Assembly: GCF_000741175.1 (NCBI RefSeq)
Contig: NZ_JGYS01000015.1
Coordinates: 44,897-108,896 of the forward strand
Direction: 5' to 3'
Length of the DNA stretch: 64,000 nucleotides
Source: Bifidobacterium callitrichos DSM 23973
GTDB taxonomy: Bacteria > Actinomycetota > Actinomycetes > Actinomycetales > Bifidobacteriaceae
Below the pieces are notes generated by a model. The model was given only the letters and a program-made list of their open reading frames with translations. It made no database searches and had not been told where the DNA came from. Shown piece by piece: positions 7,144-17,732 of the stretch. Position 1 is the stretch's first letter, and each line of letters starts with the position of its first letter. A program made the position numbers and the translations under genes.

Positions 7144-8199
7144 ATGGCAGAGATCACATGGAAGTCGATTCTCACCAAGCTGGTCGGGGGAGACCATCTG
7201 AGCGCCGAGGAGTCCGAGTGGTTCGTCGATGATCTGATGAAGGGCAACGCGAACCCGGCGGCCGTGGGCGCGGCCCTCGCCATGCAGCAGCAGCTGGGCC
7301 TGACGCCCGAGGAGGTGTCCGGCGCGGCCAAGGCCATGGTCTCGCACGCGGTGCCGCTCAACGTCTCCGGCGAGACCACCGACATCGTCGGCACCGGCGG
7401 CGACGGCTTCTCCACCGTGAACCTGTCCACGATGGGTGCGGTCGCCGCCGCGGCCGCCGGCGTCAAGATCGTCAAGCACGGCAACCGCGCCGCCTCCTCG
7501 AAGTGCGGCGCCGCCGATGTGCTTGAGGCGCTCGGCCTGCCGCTGGACTTGAAGCCCGAGGCGGTTGGCGAGGTCGGCGACGAGGTCGGTATCACCTTCG
7601 CGTTCGCCCGCACCTTCCACCCGGCCATGCGCTTCGTCGGCCCGATCCGCGCCGCGCTCGGCATCCCGTGCGTGTTCAACGTCCTCGGACCGCTGACCAA
7701 CCCGGCCAAGCCCGCTCATGTGGCCATCGGCTGCGCCAAGCGCGAGGTCAGCCCGATCATGGCCGCCGTGTACGCGGCCAACGGTCAGTCCGGCATGGTC
7801 TACACCTCGCACGAGGGGCTCGACGAGCTCGCGCCCACCGGCCCGGTTTCCGTGTGGGAGATCCGCGACGGCAAGGTCACCGAGTCCGAATTCGACCCGA
7901 CCGTCGAGCTCGGACTCGAGAAGATCGACGTCACGCAGCTCAAAGGCGGCGAGCCCGAGGTCAACGCCGCCGCGTTCCGCGACTTCCTCGCCGGCAAGGA
8001 CATCCCGGCCCGCACCACCGCGCTGCTCAACACGGCGTCCGCCATCGTGGCCGAAGGCCATCTGATCTCCGATGCCGCCGACGGCACGCTGGCCGATCGG
8101 TTCCGCGAGGCGTACAGGCTCGCCGAGGAGACCGTCGACTCCGGCAAGGCCCAGGCCCTGCTCGACAAGTGGATCGAGACCGCCAAGTCCAAGGCCTGA
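7144..8199 (+). CDS. trpD: Anthranilate phosphoribosyltransferase
   Basis: This 351-residue enzyme transfers phosphoribose from PRPP to anthranilate, the second step of tryptophan synthesis. It shows the PRPP motif GTGGDGFSTVNLST near residue 82, KHGNRAASSKCGAADVLEALG, and RTFHPAMRFVGPIRAALG with NVLGPLTNP. The ATG at 7144 has aaggagga 3 bases upstream. No other trp gene is nearby. It is flanked on both sides by sugar-utilisation genes, which suggests that trpD is an old core gene around which accessory genes were gained. A strong terminator follows. Confidence 0.95.
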   Translation: MAEITWKSILTKLVGGDHLSAEESEWFVDDLMKGNANPAAVGAALAMQQQLGLTPEEVSGAAKAMVSHAVPLNVSGETTDIVGTGGDGFSTVNLSTMGAVAAAAAGVKIVKHGNRAASSKCGAADVLEALGLPLDLKPEAVGEVGDEVGITFAFARTFHPAMRFVGPIRAALGIPCVFNVLGPLTNPAKPAHVAIGCAKREVSPIMAAVYAANGQSGMVYTSHEGLDELAPTGPVSVWEIRDGKVTESEFDPTVELGLEKIDVTQLKGGEPEVNAAAFRDFLAGKDIPARTTALLNTASAIVAEGHLISDAADGTLADRFREAYRLAEETVDSGKAQALLDKWIETAKSKA

Positions 8200-8272
8200 T
8201 CCGAAGCGGGAGGCGCCGTCCCGTCCGGGCGCACTTACCGTAGTCCCGGTCGTAGTGCCGATATGTGATTCC

Positions 8273-8309
8273 ATGAAGGCCACCCCATCAAAAAAGGGGT
8301 GGCCTTCAT
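8273..8309 (+). terminator. trpD terminator
   Basis: Bases 8273-8286 pair perfectly with 8296-8309 (14-bp stem, A-rich 9-base loop). A short T-containing tail follows. It separates trpD from the ABC operon promoter region. Confidence 0.85.
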
Positions 8310-8326
8310 TCGTTACTGCACAATGC

Positions 8327-8351
8327 GGCAACAATGGCAACAAGTGGCAAC
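8327..8351 (+). promoter_or_regulatory. Triple GGCAAC operator before the sugar ABC operon
   Basis: GGCAAC occurs at 8327-8332, 8336-8341 and 8346-8351 (spacing 9 and 10), 90 bases before the first permease start. It has the same hexamer, copy number and orientation as the array at 3897-3923, implying one shared regulator, most simply the LacI fusion protein. Confidence 0.6.
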
Positions 8352-8440
8352 GAAGCATCTTGCGCCAATAATCTAAAAACTGGCAATCGGCCGATGACGG
8401 CATGGGTTGGCAGAGATTACGGCATATCGGGAGGAACAAC

Positions 8441-9373
8441 GTGAGTTCGTTTACTGAGTTCGGGACGCTGGTGAAGAACCGGCATCGGCCCAAGGACAAG
8501 CCGAAGGACACCAAGGTGGCGTTGGGATTCCTTGCCCCGTGGCTGATCGGCGCGATCTTCCTGAGCCTGATCCCGATGCTGTACTCGCTGGTGATCTCGT
8601 TCACGAAGTACAACATGATCAAGCCGCCGCAGTTCGTCGGCCTCATGAACTATCGGCACATGCTCATCGACCCGAGGTTTTTGAGCTCGCTCAAGGTGAC
8701 GCTGACCTACGTGGTCATCTCGGTGCCGTTGCAGCTCGTCGCGGCGCTCGCGCTCGCGGTGCTGCTCGACCGCGGCATGAGAGGACTCGCCTTCTACCGT
8801 TCCGCGTTCTACCTGCCGTCCATGCTCGGCGGCTCGGTGGCCGTGGCGGTCCTGTGGAAGATGGTGTTCGGTTCCGATGGCCTGTTCAACGCGCTCATCA
8901 ACCTGTTCGGCGCGAGCTCGTCGATGTCGTGGATCGCCAACCCGGACACCGCCAACTGGACGCTCATCGCCCTGCATGTCTGGCAGTTCGGTTCCCCGAT
9001 GGTCATCTTCCTGGCCGGTCTGCGCCAGATCCCGCGCGAGCTGTACGAGGCGGCCAGCGTGGACGGCGCCGGCAAGTGGAAGCAGTTCACCGCGATCACC
9101 TTGCCGCAGCTGAGCCCGATTATCTTCTTCAACCTCGTGATGAGCGTGATCAACTCGTTCCAGACGTTCACTCAGGCGTACGTCGTCTCCGGAGGCACCG
9201 GCGGCCCGTCCGACTCGACGCTGTTCTACACCCTGTACCTCTACCAGCAGGGATTCGCCTCCCTGCGTATGGGATACGCCTCCGCGCTGGCATGGATTAT
9301 GGTGCTGATCGTGGCCGTGCTCACGGGAATCAATTTCGCTCTCTCCAAGTTCTGGGTACATTACGATGACTGA
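8441..9373 (+). CDS. Sugar ABC transporter permease (MalF/UgpA type)
   Basis: The product is about 310 residues with six predicted membrane segments, beginning at FLAPWLIGAIFLSLIPMLYSL. The permease EAA loop is present (ELYEAASVDGAGKWKQFTAITLPQL). The GTG at 8441 was chosen because gggagga lies just upstream and the protein then starts MSSFTEFGTL. It overlaps the next permease by 8 bases, so the two are translated together. No ATPase gene is in the operon. Such bifidobacterial importers commonly share a separate MsmK-like ATPase; that is family knowledge, not seen here. The substrate is inferred to be a xylan-derived oligosaccharide from the shared operator with the GH115 gene. Confidence 0.9.
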   Translation: MSSFTEFGTLVKNRHRPKDKPKDTKVALGFLAPWLIGAIFLSLIPMLYSLVISFTKYNMIKPPQFVGLMNYRHMLIDPRFLSSLKVTLTYVVISVPLQLVAALALAVLLDRGMRGLAFYRSAFYLPSMLGGSVAVAVLWKMVFGSDGLFNALINLFGASSSMSWIANPDTANWTLIALHVWQFGSPMVIFLAGLRQIPRELYEAASVDGAGKWKQFTAITLPQLSPIIFFNLVMSVINSFQTFTQAYVVSGGTGGPSDSTLFYTLYLYQQGFASLRMGYASALAWIMVLIVAVLTGINFALSKFWVHYDD

Positions 9374-10268
9374 TATTTCTATGAAGAACGTCGACCTTGG
9401 TTCCGGCGCCGGCATGATGCCGAATCGCGGCCGCAGCATTGGCCGCGTGGTAGTTGCCGTAGTCAAGCAGGTCATAGTGCTGCTGGTCGCGATCGTCATG
9501 CTCTACCCGATCCTGTGGATGATCGTCAGCTCCCTGCGCCCGCAGAGCGAGATCTTCACGAACATGGGGCTGCTGGTCACCAATCCGGTGTGGGAGAACT
9601 ACGCGGCCGGATGGAACGCGCTGAGCTACCCGTTCGGCCGGTACATCCTCAACTCGCTGATCATCGTGGCGTTCGCGATCATCGGCAACATCCTCACCTG
9701 CTCGATGGCCGCCTACGCATTCGCCCGGCTCAACTTCCGGTTCCGCGGCGTGCTGTTCGGGTTCATGCTGCTCATGCTCATGATCCCGATCCACGTGGTC
9801 GTCATCCCGCAGTACATCATGTGGAACTCGCTGCACATGATCAACACGTTCGTGCCGCTGATCGTGCCGAAGTTCCTTGCGATGGACGGGTTCTTCACGT
9901 TCCTGTTCTACCAGTTTCTGCGGGGCCTGCCGCGTGACCTCGACGAGGCCGCCAAGCTCGACGGCGCGGGCCACCTGCGCATCTTCTTCCAGGTGCTCCT
10001 GCCCCTGATGAAGCCCGCCATCGGCACCTGCGCCGTGTTCACGTTCATCTGGACGTGGAACGACTTCTTCAGCCAGCTGCTCTACCTGACCAAGCCCGAC
10101 ATGTACACCGTGCCGATCGCCCTGCGTACGTTCATCGATGCGCAGTCCCAGTCCAGCTATGGCCCGATGTTCGCGATGAGCGTGGTGAGCCTGATCCCGC
10201 TGTTCCTTGTGTTCACGTTCGGCCAGAAGTACTTGGTCCAGGGCATCGCCACCACCGGAGGGAAATGA
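9366..10268 (+). CDS. Sugar ABC transporter permease (MalG/UgpE type)
   Basis: This 300-residue inner-membrane subunit has a first helix at VIVLLVAIVMLYPILWMIVSSL and the EAA loop DEAAKLDGAGHLRIFFQVLLPLMKP. It forms the import channel with the upstream permease. Its ATG lies inside the end of that gene. It is followed by 114 noncoding bases and then the binding-protein gene. Confidence 0.9.
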   Translation: MTDISMKNVDLGSGAGMMPNRGRSIGRVVVAVVKQVIVLLVAIVMLYPILWMIVSSLRPQSEIFTNMGLLVTNPVWENYAAGWNALSYPFGRYILNSLIIVAFAIIGNILTCSMAAYAFARLNFRFRGVLFGFMLLMLMIPIHVVVIPQYIMWNSLHMINTFVPLIVPKFLAMDGFFTFLFYQFLRGLPRDLDEAAKLDGAGHLRIFFQVLLPLMKPAIGTCAVFTFIWTWNDFFSQLLYLTKPDMYTVPIALRTFIDAQSQSSYGPMFAMSVVSLIPLFLVFTFGQKYLVQGIATTGGK

Positions 10269-10303
10269 CATGGATGGAGCGTCATCCGCGTTGCCCCTCA
10301 GTC

Positions 10304-10321
10304 GACGTACCTTCGTACGTC
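10304..10321 (+). terminator. Small intercistronic hairpin before the binding-protein gene
   Basis: gacgtac (10304-10310) and gtacgtc (10315-10321) form a 7-bp stem with the loop cttc. No T run follows, so it is more likely an RNA-processing or stability element than a full terminator. It may let the downstream lipoprotein message accumulate separately. Confidence 0.4.
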
Positions 10322-10382
10322 TTCCCTCGGTGCGCCTTGATGCCGCACGCATCCATGCCATTTCCAATCATGAAGGACAACA

Positions 10383-11702
10383 ATGATGTTCAAGCGTTTG
10401 TGGAAGAAATATCTGGCCGCGGTGATGGCGACCGTCGCGCTGACCGTATCCGCCGCATGCGGCAGTTCGGTGGGTGCCTCGGATGCGCCGGTCGTGCCCG
10501 CCGACGGCGACGTGACCATCCGCCTCAACTGGTGGGGCGGCGACGCCCGCATCAAGGCCACCGAGGAGGCGGTCAAGGGCTTCGAGAAGGAGCATCCGAA
10601 CATCCACGTCGATATGGAATACTCCGACTGGACCGGCTACTGGGACAAGCTCGCCGTCCAATCCGCCGGCGGCAACGCCCCGGACGTCATGCAGATGGAC
10701 GAGCTCTATCTCGCTTTCTATGGGTCGATGGGCTCCCTGCTCGACCTCGGCAAGACGTCGAAGTACTTGGATCTCGGCACAATGGATGCATCCTTGAAGC
10801 AGATGGGACAGGTCGAGGGCAAGCAGGTCGCCGTCCCGATGACCACCGCCCAGTACGGCGTCATCGTCAACAACGACGTGCTCGACGAACTCGGACTCGC
10901 TCTGCCGGACACCGAGCGCTGGACATGGGACGAGTTCTCCGACTTCGCGCAACAGGTCGCCGAAAAGTCGAACGGCAAGGCCATCGGCTCGATCGCCCCG
11001 AACAACGGCTACGGACTGCAGCTGTGGGCCCGCCAGCATGGGGAGAAGCTGTTCGAAGGCAACCGCATCACGATCTCGCCCGAGACGCTGGCGTCGTTCC
11101 TCCAACTTCCCGCGGACTGGGCGAAGAACGGCATCGAAGGCAGCGCCGAACGATGGAGCGAGAACACCGCCGCGGCCATGAACGACAGTGATTTCGGCAA
11201 GGGCAGGCAGGCGATGATGATCACGCAGGCCACGATGATCACCCCGTACGCCCAGGCCGCCGGAACCGACAACATGACGCTCGTGCCGATGCCGCAGGTG
11301 GAACCCGGCGCGAAGACCATGTACCTCAAGCCCGGCATGTACTGGACGATCTCCTCGCAGTCTCAGCACCCGGCCGAGGCGGCCATGCTCGTCGACTATC
11401 TGCTCAACGACCGGTCGGCCGGTGAGATCCTCGGGACCGAACGAGGCATCCCCGCCAACAACGACATCCGCAGGTCGTTGGCCGATGAGGCGACCGGAAC
11501 CGACCGCAAGGCGCTCGACTTCGTCGACAAGATCCAACCTACGTTGGGTGATTCCCCGGCGATCACACCGAACGGCGCCTCCGAACTCGACAAGACGATC
11601 GTGCGCTACCAGCAGGATGTCGTCTTCGGCAAGCGCAAGGCGCTGGACGCGGCCAAGGCGATGATCGCCGAACTGCAGGAGTCCATCGACTTCGCGTCGT
11701 GA
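10383..11702 (+). CDS. Sugar ABC transporter substrate-binding lipoprotein
   Basis: This 439-residue family-1 solute-binding protein begins with a lipoprotein signal: KRLWKKYLAAVMATVALT and then the lipobox SAAC, with the acylated Cys near residue 23. The mature part shows LNWWGGDARIKATEEAVKGF and FEKEHPNIHVDMEYSDW, typical of oligosaccharide binders. It captures the sugar outside the membrane for the two permeases. The gene is last in the operon, whereas in most such operons the binding protein is first. The ribosome site aaggac lies 4 bases before the ATG. Confidence 0.9.
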   Translation: MMFKRLWKKYLAAVMATVALTVSAACGSSVGASDAPVVPADGDVTIRLNWWGGDARIKATEEAVKGFEKEHPNIHVDMEYSDWTGYWDKLAVQSAGGNAPDVMQMDELYLAFYGSMGSLLDLGKTSKYLDLGTMDASLKQMGQVEGKQVAVPMTTAQYGVIVNNDVLDELGLALPDTERWTWDEFSDFAQQVAEKSNGKAIGSIAPNNGYGLQLWARQHGEKLFEGNRITISPETLASFLQLPADWAKNGIEGSAERWSENTAAAMNDSDFGKGRQAMMITQATMITPYAQAAGTDNMTLVPMPQVEPGAKTMYLKPGMYWTISSQSQHPAEAAMLVDYLLNDRSAGEILGTERGIPANNDIRRSLADEATGTDRKALDFVDKIQPTLGDSPAITPNGASELDKTIVRYQQDVVFGKRKALDAAKAMIAELQESIDFAS

Positions 11703-11731
11703 GCGCCTGCGCGGGGCTCGCGACGCAGGGC

Positions 11732-12328
11732 TCAGACGCGGGCGCCGTCGTCGAACTCGTCCTCGCGGGTCTCCTTGTGACCCTTGTGCTGGACGATAAG
11801 CCCGGCGCCGCCGATCAGCACGCACAGGCCGAACACCGTGCCGAGGATGCCGGTGAGCGCGGGGACGAACACCGACCCGATGACGCCGGCAACGCCCGCG
11901 ACGAGCAGGATCCAGAAGACGAGCTTCGTGCCCTTGACCGGTCCGATGCTGGGGTTCGGCGGCACGAAGTCATCGCCCTCCGCGTCCATCACGTCATCGG
12001 CGTCCAGCCAGCTGGAACCGGTGAAATCACGCGGCCCGTGGGTCGAACCGGTACGGGAGAAGGAGTCCGGGGCAAGGTCGCGCACATGCAGCAGCTGCTC
12101 CTTCTCCTGACGTTCGGCGTGCTTCTGGAAGCGTTTCGCATTGCGTGAGGAGGCCACGGCGGCGAGATCGTCCTTATGCTCGGCCTCGAACGCCGCCCAC
12201 GCCTCGTCGAGATTGCCGAGGTCGGCCGGCTTCGTTGCCGGATCCTTCGCCTTTCCGCAGGCGGCATCGCCATCCGGCGCGGGGTTTGTGCGCTCGTCAT
12301 CCGCGTTGGTATTGTTGAGATCAGTCAT
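11732..12328 (-). CDS. Conserved bifidobacterial-type membrane protein, function unknown
   Basis: This 198-residue protein has an acidic, disordered N-terminal 115 residues (DDERTNPAPDGDAACGKAKD, EAWAAFEAEHKDD). Two adjacent membrane helices follow at about residues 133-180 (LVFWILLVAGVAGVIGSVFVPALTGILGTVFGLCVLIGGAGLIV), then a short charged tail. I recognise no enzymatic motif. The start at 12328 is preferred over two in-frame ATGs upstream because a -10-like TAGAGT lies exactly 7 bases before it. It is divergent from plsC with a 49-base gap. Confidence 0.75.
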   Translation of the reverse strand: MTDLNNTNADDERTNPAPDGDAACGKAKDPATKPADLGNLDEAWAAFEAEHKDDLAAVASSRNAKRFQKHAERQEKEQLLHVRDLAPDSFSRTGSTHGPRDFTGSSWLDADDVMDAEGDDFVPPNPSIGPVKGTKLVFWILLVAGVAGVIGSVFVPALTGILGTVFGLCVLIGGAGLIVQHKGHKETREDEFDDGARV

Positions 12329-12335
12329 ACCCATC

Positions 12336-12341
12336 ACTCTA
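12336..12341 (-). promoter_or_regulatory. -10-like TAGAGT, 7 bases from start (leaderless candidate)
   Basis: Minus-strand TAGAGT is followed by GATGGGT and the ATG at 12328. Transcription would start at or next to the ATG, so the message would lack a leader. Confidence 0.45.
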
Positions 12342-12377
12342 ATCTGCCGCGGGTGTTTGCGCGGGGAGGGAAACGCA

Positions 12378-13097
12378 GTGCTCTACTGGTTCTTCGTCAA
12401 GGTCTTCGGTCCCATCGCACGTCATCATCTCGGCCCCACCGCCAAGGGTCTGGAGAACATCCCGCGCAAGGGCGGTGCGATCATCGCCGCCAACCATCTC
12501 GCCGTCATCGACGATGCGCTGATCCCGATCACCTGCCCGCGCATGGTGCATTTCATGGGCAAGGCCGAGTACTTCGAGGGCAAAGGCATCAAGGGCAAGT
12601 TCAAGAAGTGGTGGTTCACGTCCGTGGGCGTGTTCCCGGTGGACCGCTCCGGTGGCAACAAGTCGCTCGGCGCGCTCGAGCATGCACGTGAGATCATCGA
12701 GGACGGCCACCTGTTCGGCATCCACATCGAAGGCACCCGCAGCCCCGACGGTCGCCTGTACAAGGGACACACCGGCGTGGCGCGCCTCGCGCTCGAGACC
12801 GGCTGCCCGATCGTGCCGACCGCGCTCATCGGCTCGGACAAGCTCCAGCCCATCGGCACCACGATCCCGAAGAAGGGACGCACCCAGGTGATCTATGGCA
12901 AGCCGATCAAGGTCGAGAAGAAGGCCGCCGACGAGATCACGCATGACGACCTGCGCGCGTTGACCGACCATCTGACCGCCGAGATCCAGAAGCTCAGCGG
13001 TCAGGAGTACGTGCCCGAATACGCGCAGAAGGTCAAGGCCGAGCTCAAGGCCAAGCAGGAGGCCGAGGCGGCCAAGTCGGCCACCGAAACCGCGTAA
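12378..13097 (+). CDS. plsC: 1-acyl-sn-glycerol-3-phosphate acyltransferase
   Basis: This 239-residue PlsC-type acyltransferase converts lysophosphatidate to phosphatidate in phospholipid synthesis. It has a form of the catalytic HX4D motif (NHLAVIDDALIP) near residue 41 and the substrate motif IHIEGTRSPDGRLYKGHTGVARLA near residue 117. The C-terminus is a charged, Lys/Glu/Ala-rich tail. The GTG at 12378 has gggaggg just upstream. An open frame continues upstream without a better start. Confidence 0.9.
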   Translation: MLYWFFVKVFGPIARHHLGPTAKGLENIPRKGGAIIAANHLAVIDDALIPITCPRMVHFMGKAEYFEGKGIKGKFKKWWFTSVGVFPVDRSGGNKSLGALEHAREIIEDGHLFGIHIEGTRSPDGRLYKGHTGVARLALETGCPIVPTALIGSDKLQPIGTTIPKKGRTQVIYGKPIKVEKKAADEITHDDLRALTDHLTAEIQKLSGQEYVPEYAQKVKAELKAKQEAEAAKSATETA

Positions 13098-13140
13098 GTA
13101 GGCATCGGCCGGCGAAGTCTGGACGCAGTTTGGACACAGC

Positions 13141-13181
13141 ATGACGAAGGGCGGACCCTTGAAAGGTCCGCCCTTCGTCAT
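13141..13181. terminator. Bidirectional terminator between plsC and pknB
   Basis: Bases 13141-13157 pair perfectly with 13165-13181 (17-bp stem, 7-base loop), between two genes converging from opposite strands. Confidence 0.85.
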
Positions 13182-13217
13182 GTGTCATACGACTCACGAT
13201 TCAGCTCGCACGCCGGC

Positions 13218-15548
<2,331 letters not shown>

Positions 15549-15555
15549 AGTGGTT

Positions 15556-15561
15556 ATCGTA
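15556..15561 (-). promoter_or_regulatory. -10-like TACGAT, 7 bases before pknB
   Basis: Minus-strand TACGAT is followed by AACCACT and the pknB ATG. There is no Shine-Dalgarno sequence, consistent with a leaderless message. Confidence 0.45.
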
Positions 15562-15596
15562 GATTCCTCGATGTGCTGGAAATGTCATGAACTACT

Positions 15597-16676
15597 TTAC
15601 CGGCCGGCGACGTCCGGCACGAACATCGCGCACATGGCGGTCAGATCCGCCCTGCGATCCGCGTCCAGGCCGCTCGCGTCGATGGCATGGCTCGTCTGGT
15701 CCCACAACGCCGCGATGCGCGACTTCGAACGGTCGATGGCGCCTGTGGCGCCGAACAGCTCCATGGTTCTGCGCACGTCGTCCTGCGAGCGCGATTCCGC
15801 CTCGAACATCGAGATGAGCTCGGCGCGCCCGTCGGCGTCGGCCGCACCGATGGCGTCGGCCAGCAGCACCGTGCGCTTGCCCTCGCGGATGTCCCCGCCC
15901 ACCGGCTTGCCGCTGGATCGGCTCGAACCGATGACGTCGATGAGATCGTCCTCCAGCTGGAACGCCAATCCCAGAGGTCGTCCGATCGCCGTCGCCGTGC
16001 GCTCGGCGTGTTGCGGGTCGCATCCCGATGCGAGCATCGCCAGACGCAGAGGGGCGATCGTCGTATAGCTTGCCGTCTTCCATCGGAACACGCCCAGTGA
16101 CGCCTCGACCAGCGCATCGGGATCGTCGAGCGGGGCCTGCTCGACCGCAAGATCAAGCACCTGTCCGATCTCCACCTCGCGCTGCATGGTGAGGAACGCG
16201 TCGACCAGCTTCGCGGAGTTCGGCAGACTGTGCGCCGCCTCATTGGCGATGGCCACGCATGCGGTGGCCAGCAGGTCGCCGAGCATCAGTCCCAGACCGC
16301 GGCCGATGGCCCTGTCCCCGGTCCAATCCTCCAACGCCTTGTGTGCGCTGGGTCGACCGCGGCGAAGATCGGATTCGTCGATGATGTCGTCATGCACCAG
16401 CGCGGCCGTCTGGAACACCTCGATGGCGCACGCCATGTCCACCATCGCGTCACGGGTCCGTGGTTCGCCGCCGAACGCGTCGTACGCGGTCAGCGCCAGC
16501 AGCGCCCGCAGCCGCTTGCCGCCCTCGCTTGAGGACACGCCCTGGCGGACGACCTCATCCATCACCTTCCGGCATGCGTCGGGGATCTCCTCGCCGTCGG
16601 GAATTCCGGCCCGTCCCGCCACCAGGGCGGCGATACGGGGCTCGATCAGGGAACGGTCAACGTCGGTTCTGCACAT
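15597..16676 (-). CDS. Polyprenyl diphosphate synthase (geranylgeranyl/octaprenyl type)
   Basis: This 359-residue trans-prenyltransferase condenses isopentenyl diphosphate with allylic diphosphates. The first aspartate-rich motif is VHDDIIDESDLRRGRPS near residue 95 and the second is LEDDLIDVIGSS near residue 242. GGKRLRALL near residue 57 binds diphosphate. Chain length cannot be set from sequence alone. Geranylgeranyl diphosphate is common for this actinobacterial group and would feed carotenoids, quinones or other isoprenoids. It lies between pknB and the DUF4192-rpoD pair. Confidence 0.9.
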   Translation of the reverse strand: MCRTDVDRSLIEPRIAALVAGRAGIPDGEEIPDACRKVMDEVVRQGVSSSEGGKRLRALLALTAYDAFGGEPRTRDAMVDMACAIEVFQTAALVHDDIIDESDLRRGRPSAHKALEDWTGDRAIGRGLGLMLGDLLATACVAIANEAAHSLPNSAKLVDAFLTMQREVEIGQVLDLAVEQAPLDDPDALVEASLGVFRWKTASYTTIAPLRLAMLASGCDPQHAERTATAIGRPLGLAFQLEDDLIDVIGSSRSSGKPVGGDIREGKRTVLLADAIGAADADGRAELISMFEAESRSQDDVRRTMELFGATGAIDRSKSRIAALWDQTSHAIDASGLDADRRADLTAMCAMFVPDVAGR

Positions 16677-16864
16677 GCCTCTAAGTTATCCACAATGCGC
16701 CATGATTACAAGAACCCGCTATTTCCAAGGTCTTTCGAGGCCTCATCCACAAAGGCGGGAGGTTATGGCGATCGGGCGTCGAACCATTGATACTTGGGGG
16801 CGCGGCCGTCGCGGACATGTCGTCGGTCGCATCCGACAACACGATCATCAAGGAGGATGACACA

Positions 16865-17524
16865 ATGACCAACAGACATGGGAAATGCTGCGACGGCTTC
16901 GGCTTCGACGACATCGATGCCGACGGCATCGAGCCGGTCGACGACGCCTTCATCGAGGACATGACGGAGCATCTGCGCAGCTCCCGGCGCGAGCAGGGGC
17001 CGGAGATGGCCAACCGGCAGTGGATGAACGGTCCTCTCGACTTCTGGCTCGACCATCTCGACGACCACCGTGTCGACCATGACGAGGACGTTCTGGCGGC
17101 GCTGGCGGTGGGTATGGATGAATCGCTCTCGATCCGCGATGCGCTGCTTTTGTCCCTGATGCTCAGGCGGGGGGAGTGCGACCGGGACGTGCTGATGGAC
17201 GTCATCGCCCGCCCGAGCACCCCCGAGGTGGCGACCACCGTCCGTGACATGATGTTCGACCTGTTCGACGACGATCGCGGTCCGGACGTCGAACGCTGCA
17301 GGACGGGGATCGCGATGTTCTCCTCGATGGGATTGATGATGCCCAGGCGTCTGACCGTACAGCCGCTGGCCTCGATCGCCTACATCCTGTGGTGGCTCGG
17401 GGATCGCAGGGCGCCGCTCTATGCGCTCCGCAGTCTCGCTGTGGACGACTCCTGCTCGCTGGCGGTGCTGGTGCTGACCGCCGTGAGCAAGGGCGCACGT
17501 CCACGGGGATGCGCATGCCCGTAG
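16865..17524 (+). CDS. DUF4192-family protein
   Basis: This 219-residue acidic protein ends with the DUF4192 hallmark: QPLASIAYILWWLGDRRAPLYALRSLAVDDSCSLAVLVLTAV, resembling a family phrase on cheap-to-recognise repeats of small helical units. The family is restricted to actinobacteria and has no established biochemical role. The N-terminal region is rich in Asp and Met. The ATG at 16865 has aaggagga 6 bases upstream. It sits directly ahead of the principal sigma factor, a common actinobacterial arrangement, but is separated from it by a terminator. Confidence 0.75.
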   Translation: MTNRHGKCCDGFGFDDIDADGIEPVDDAFIEDMTEHLRSSRREQGPEMANRQWMNGPLDFWLDHLDDHRVDHDEDVLAALAVGMDESLSIRDALLLSLMLRRGECDRDVLMDVIARPSTPEVATTVRDMMFDLFDDDRGPDVERCRTGIAMFSSMGLMMPRRLTVQPLASIAYILWWLGDRRAPLYALRSLAVDDSCSLAVLVLTAVSKGARPRGCACP

Positions 17525-17542
17525 CGTGATCCCCTTCCGCGA

Positions 17543-17607
17543 CCGCATCCGCCGCGTCGGTTAGGGCCGAATGGACGTTTCGGATCCGATCGGCGCGACG
17601 GATGCGG
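17543..17607 (+). terminator. Terminator after the DUF4192 gene
   Basis: Bases 17543-17556 pair with 17594-17607 (14 positions, one mismatch), followed directly by TTTT at 17607-17611. The loop is long at 37 bases. Confidence 0.5.
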
Positions 17608-17657
17608 TTTTCTCTGCCCGGGAATAATCGTCCCTATGAGGTGGTTTACTCACATAG

Positions 17658-17687
17658 TTGACGATTTGCCCTTGCCATAAGTATGCC
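17658..17687 (+). promoter_or_regulatory. Candidate rpoD promoter
   Basis: TTGACG (17658-17663) and TATGCC (17682-17687) are 18 bases apart. An alternative -10, TATATG, lies at 17695-17700. The leader then carries a gaggagga ribosome site. Confidence 0.45.
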
Positions 17688-17732
17688 CATGTGGTATATG
17701 CGGCCGGGGCGAGGACCCGCGAGGAGGAAAGT

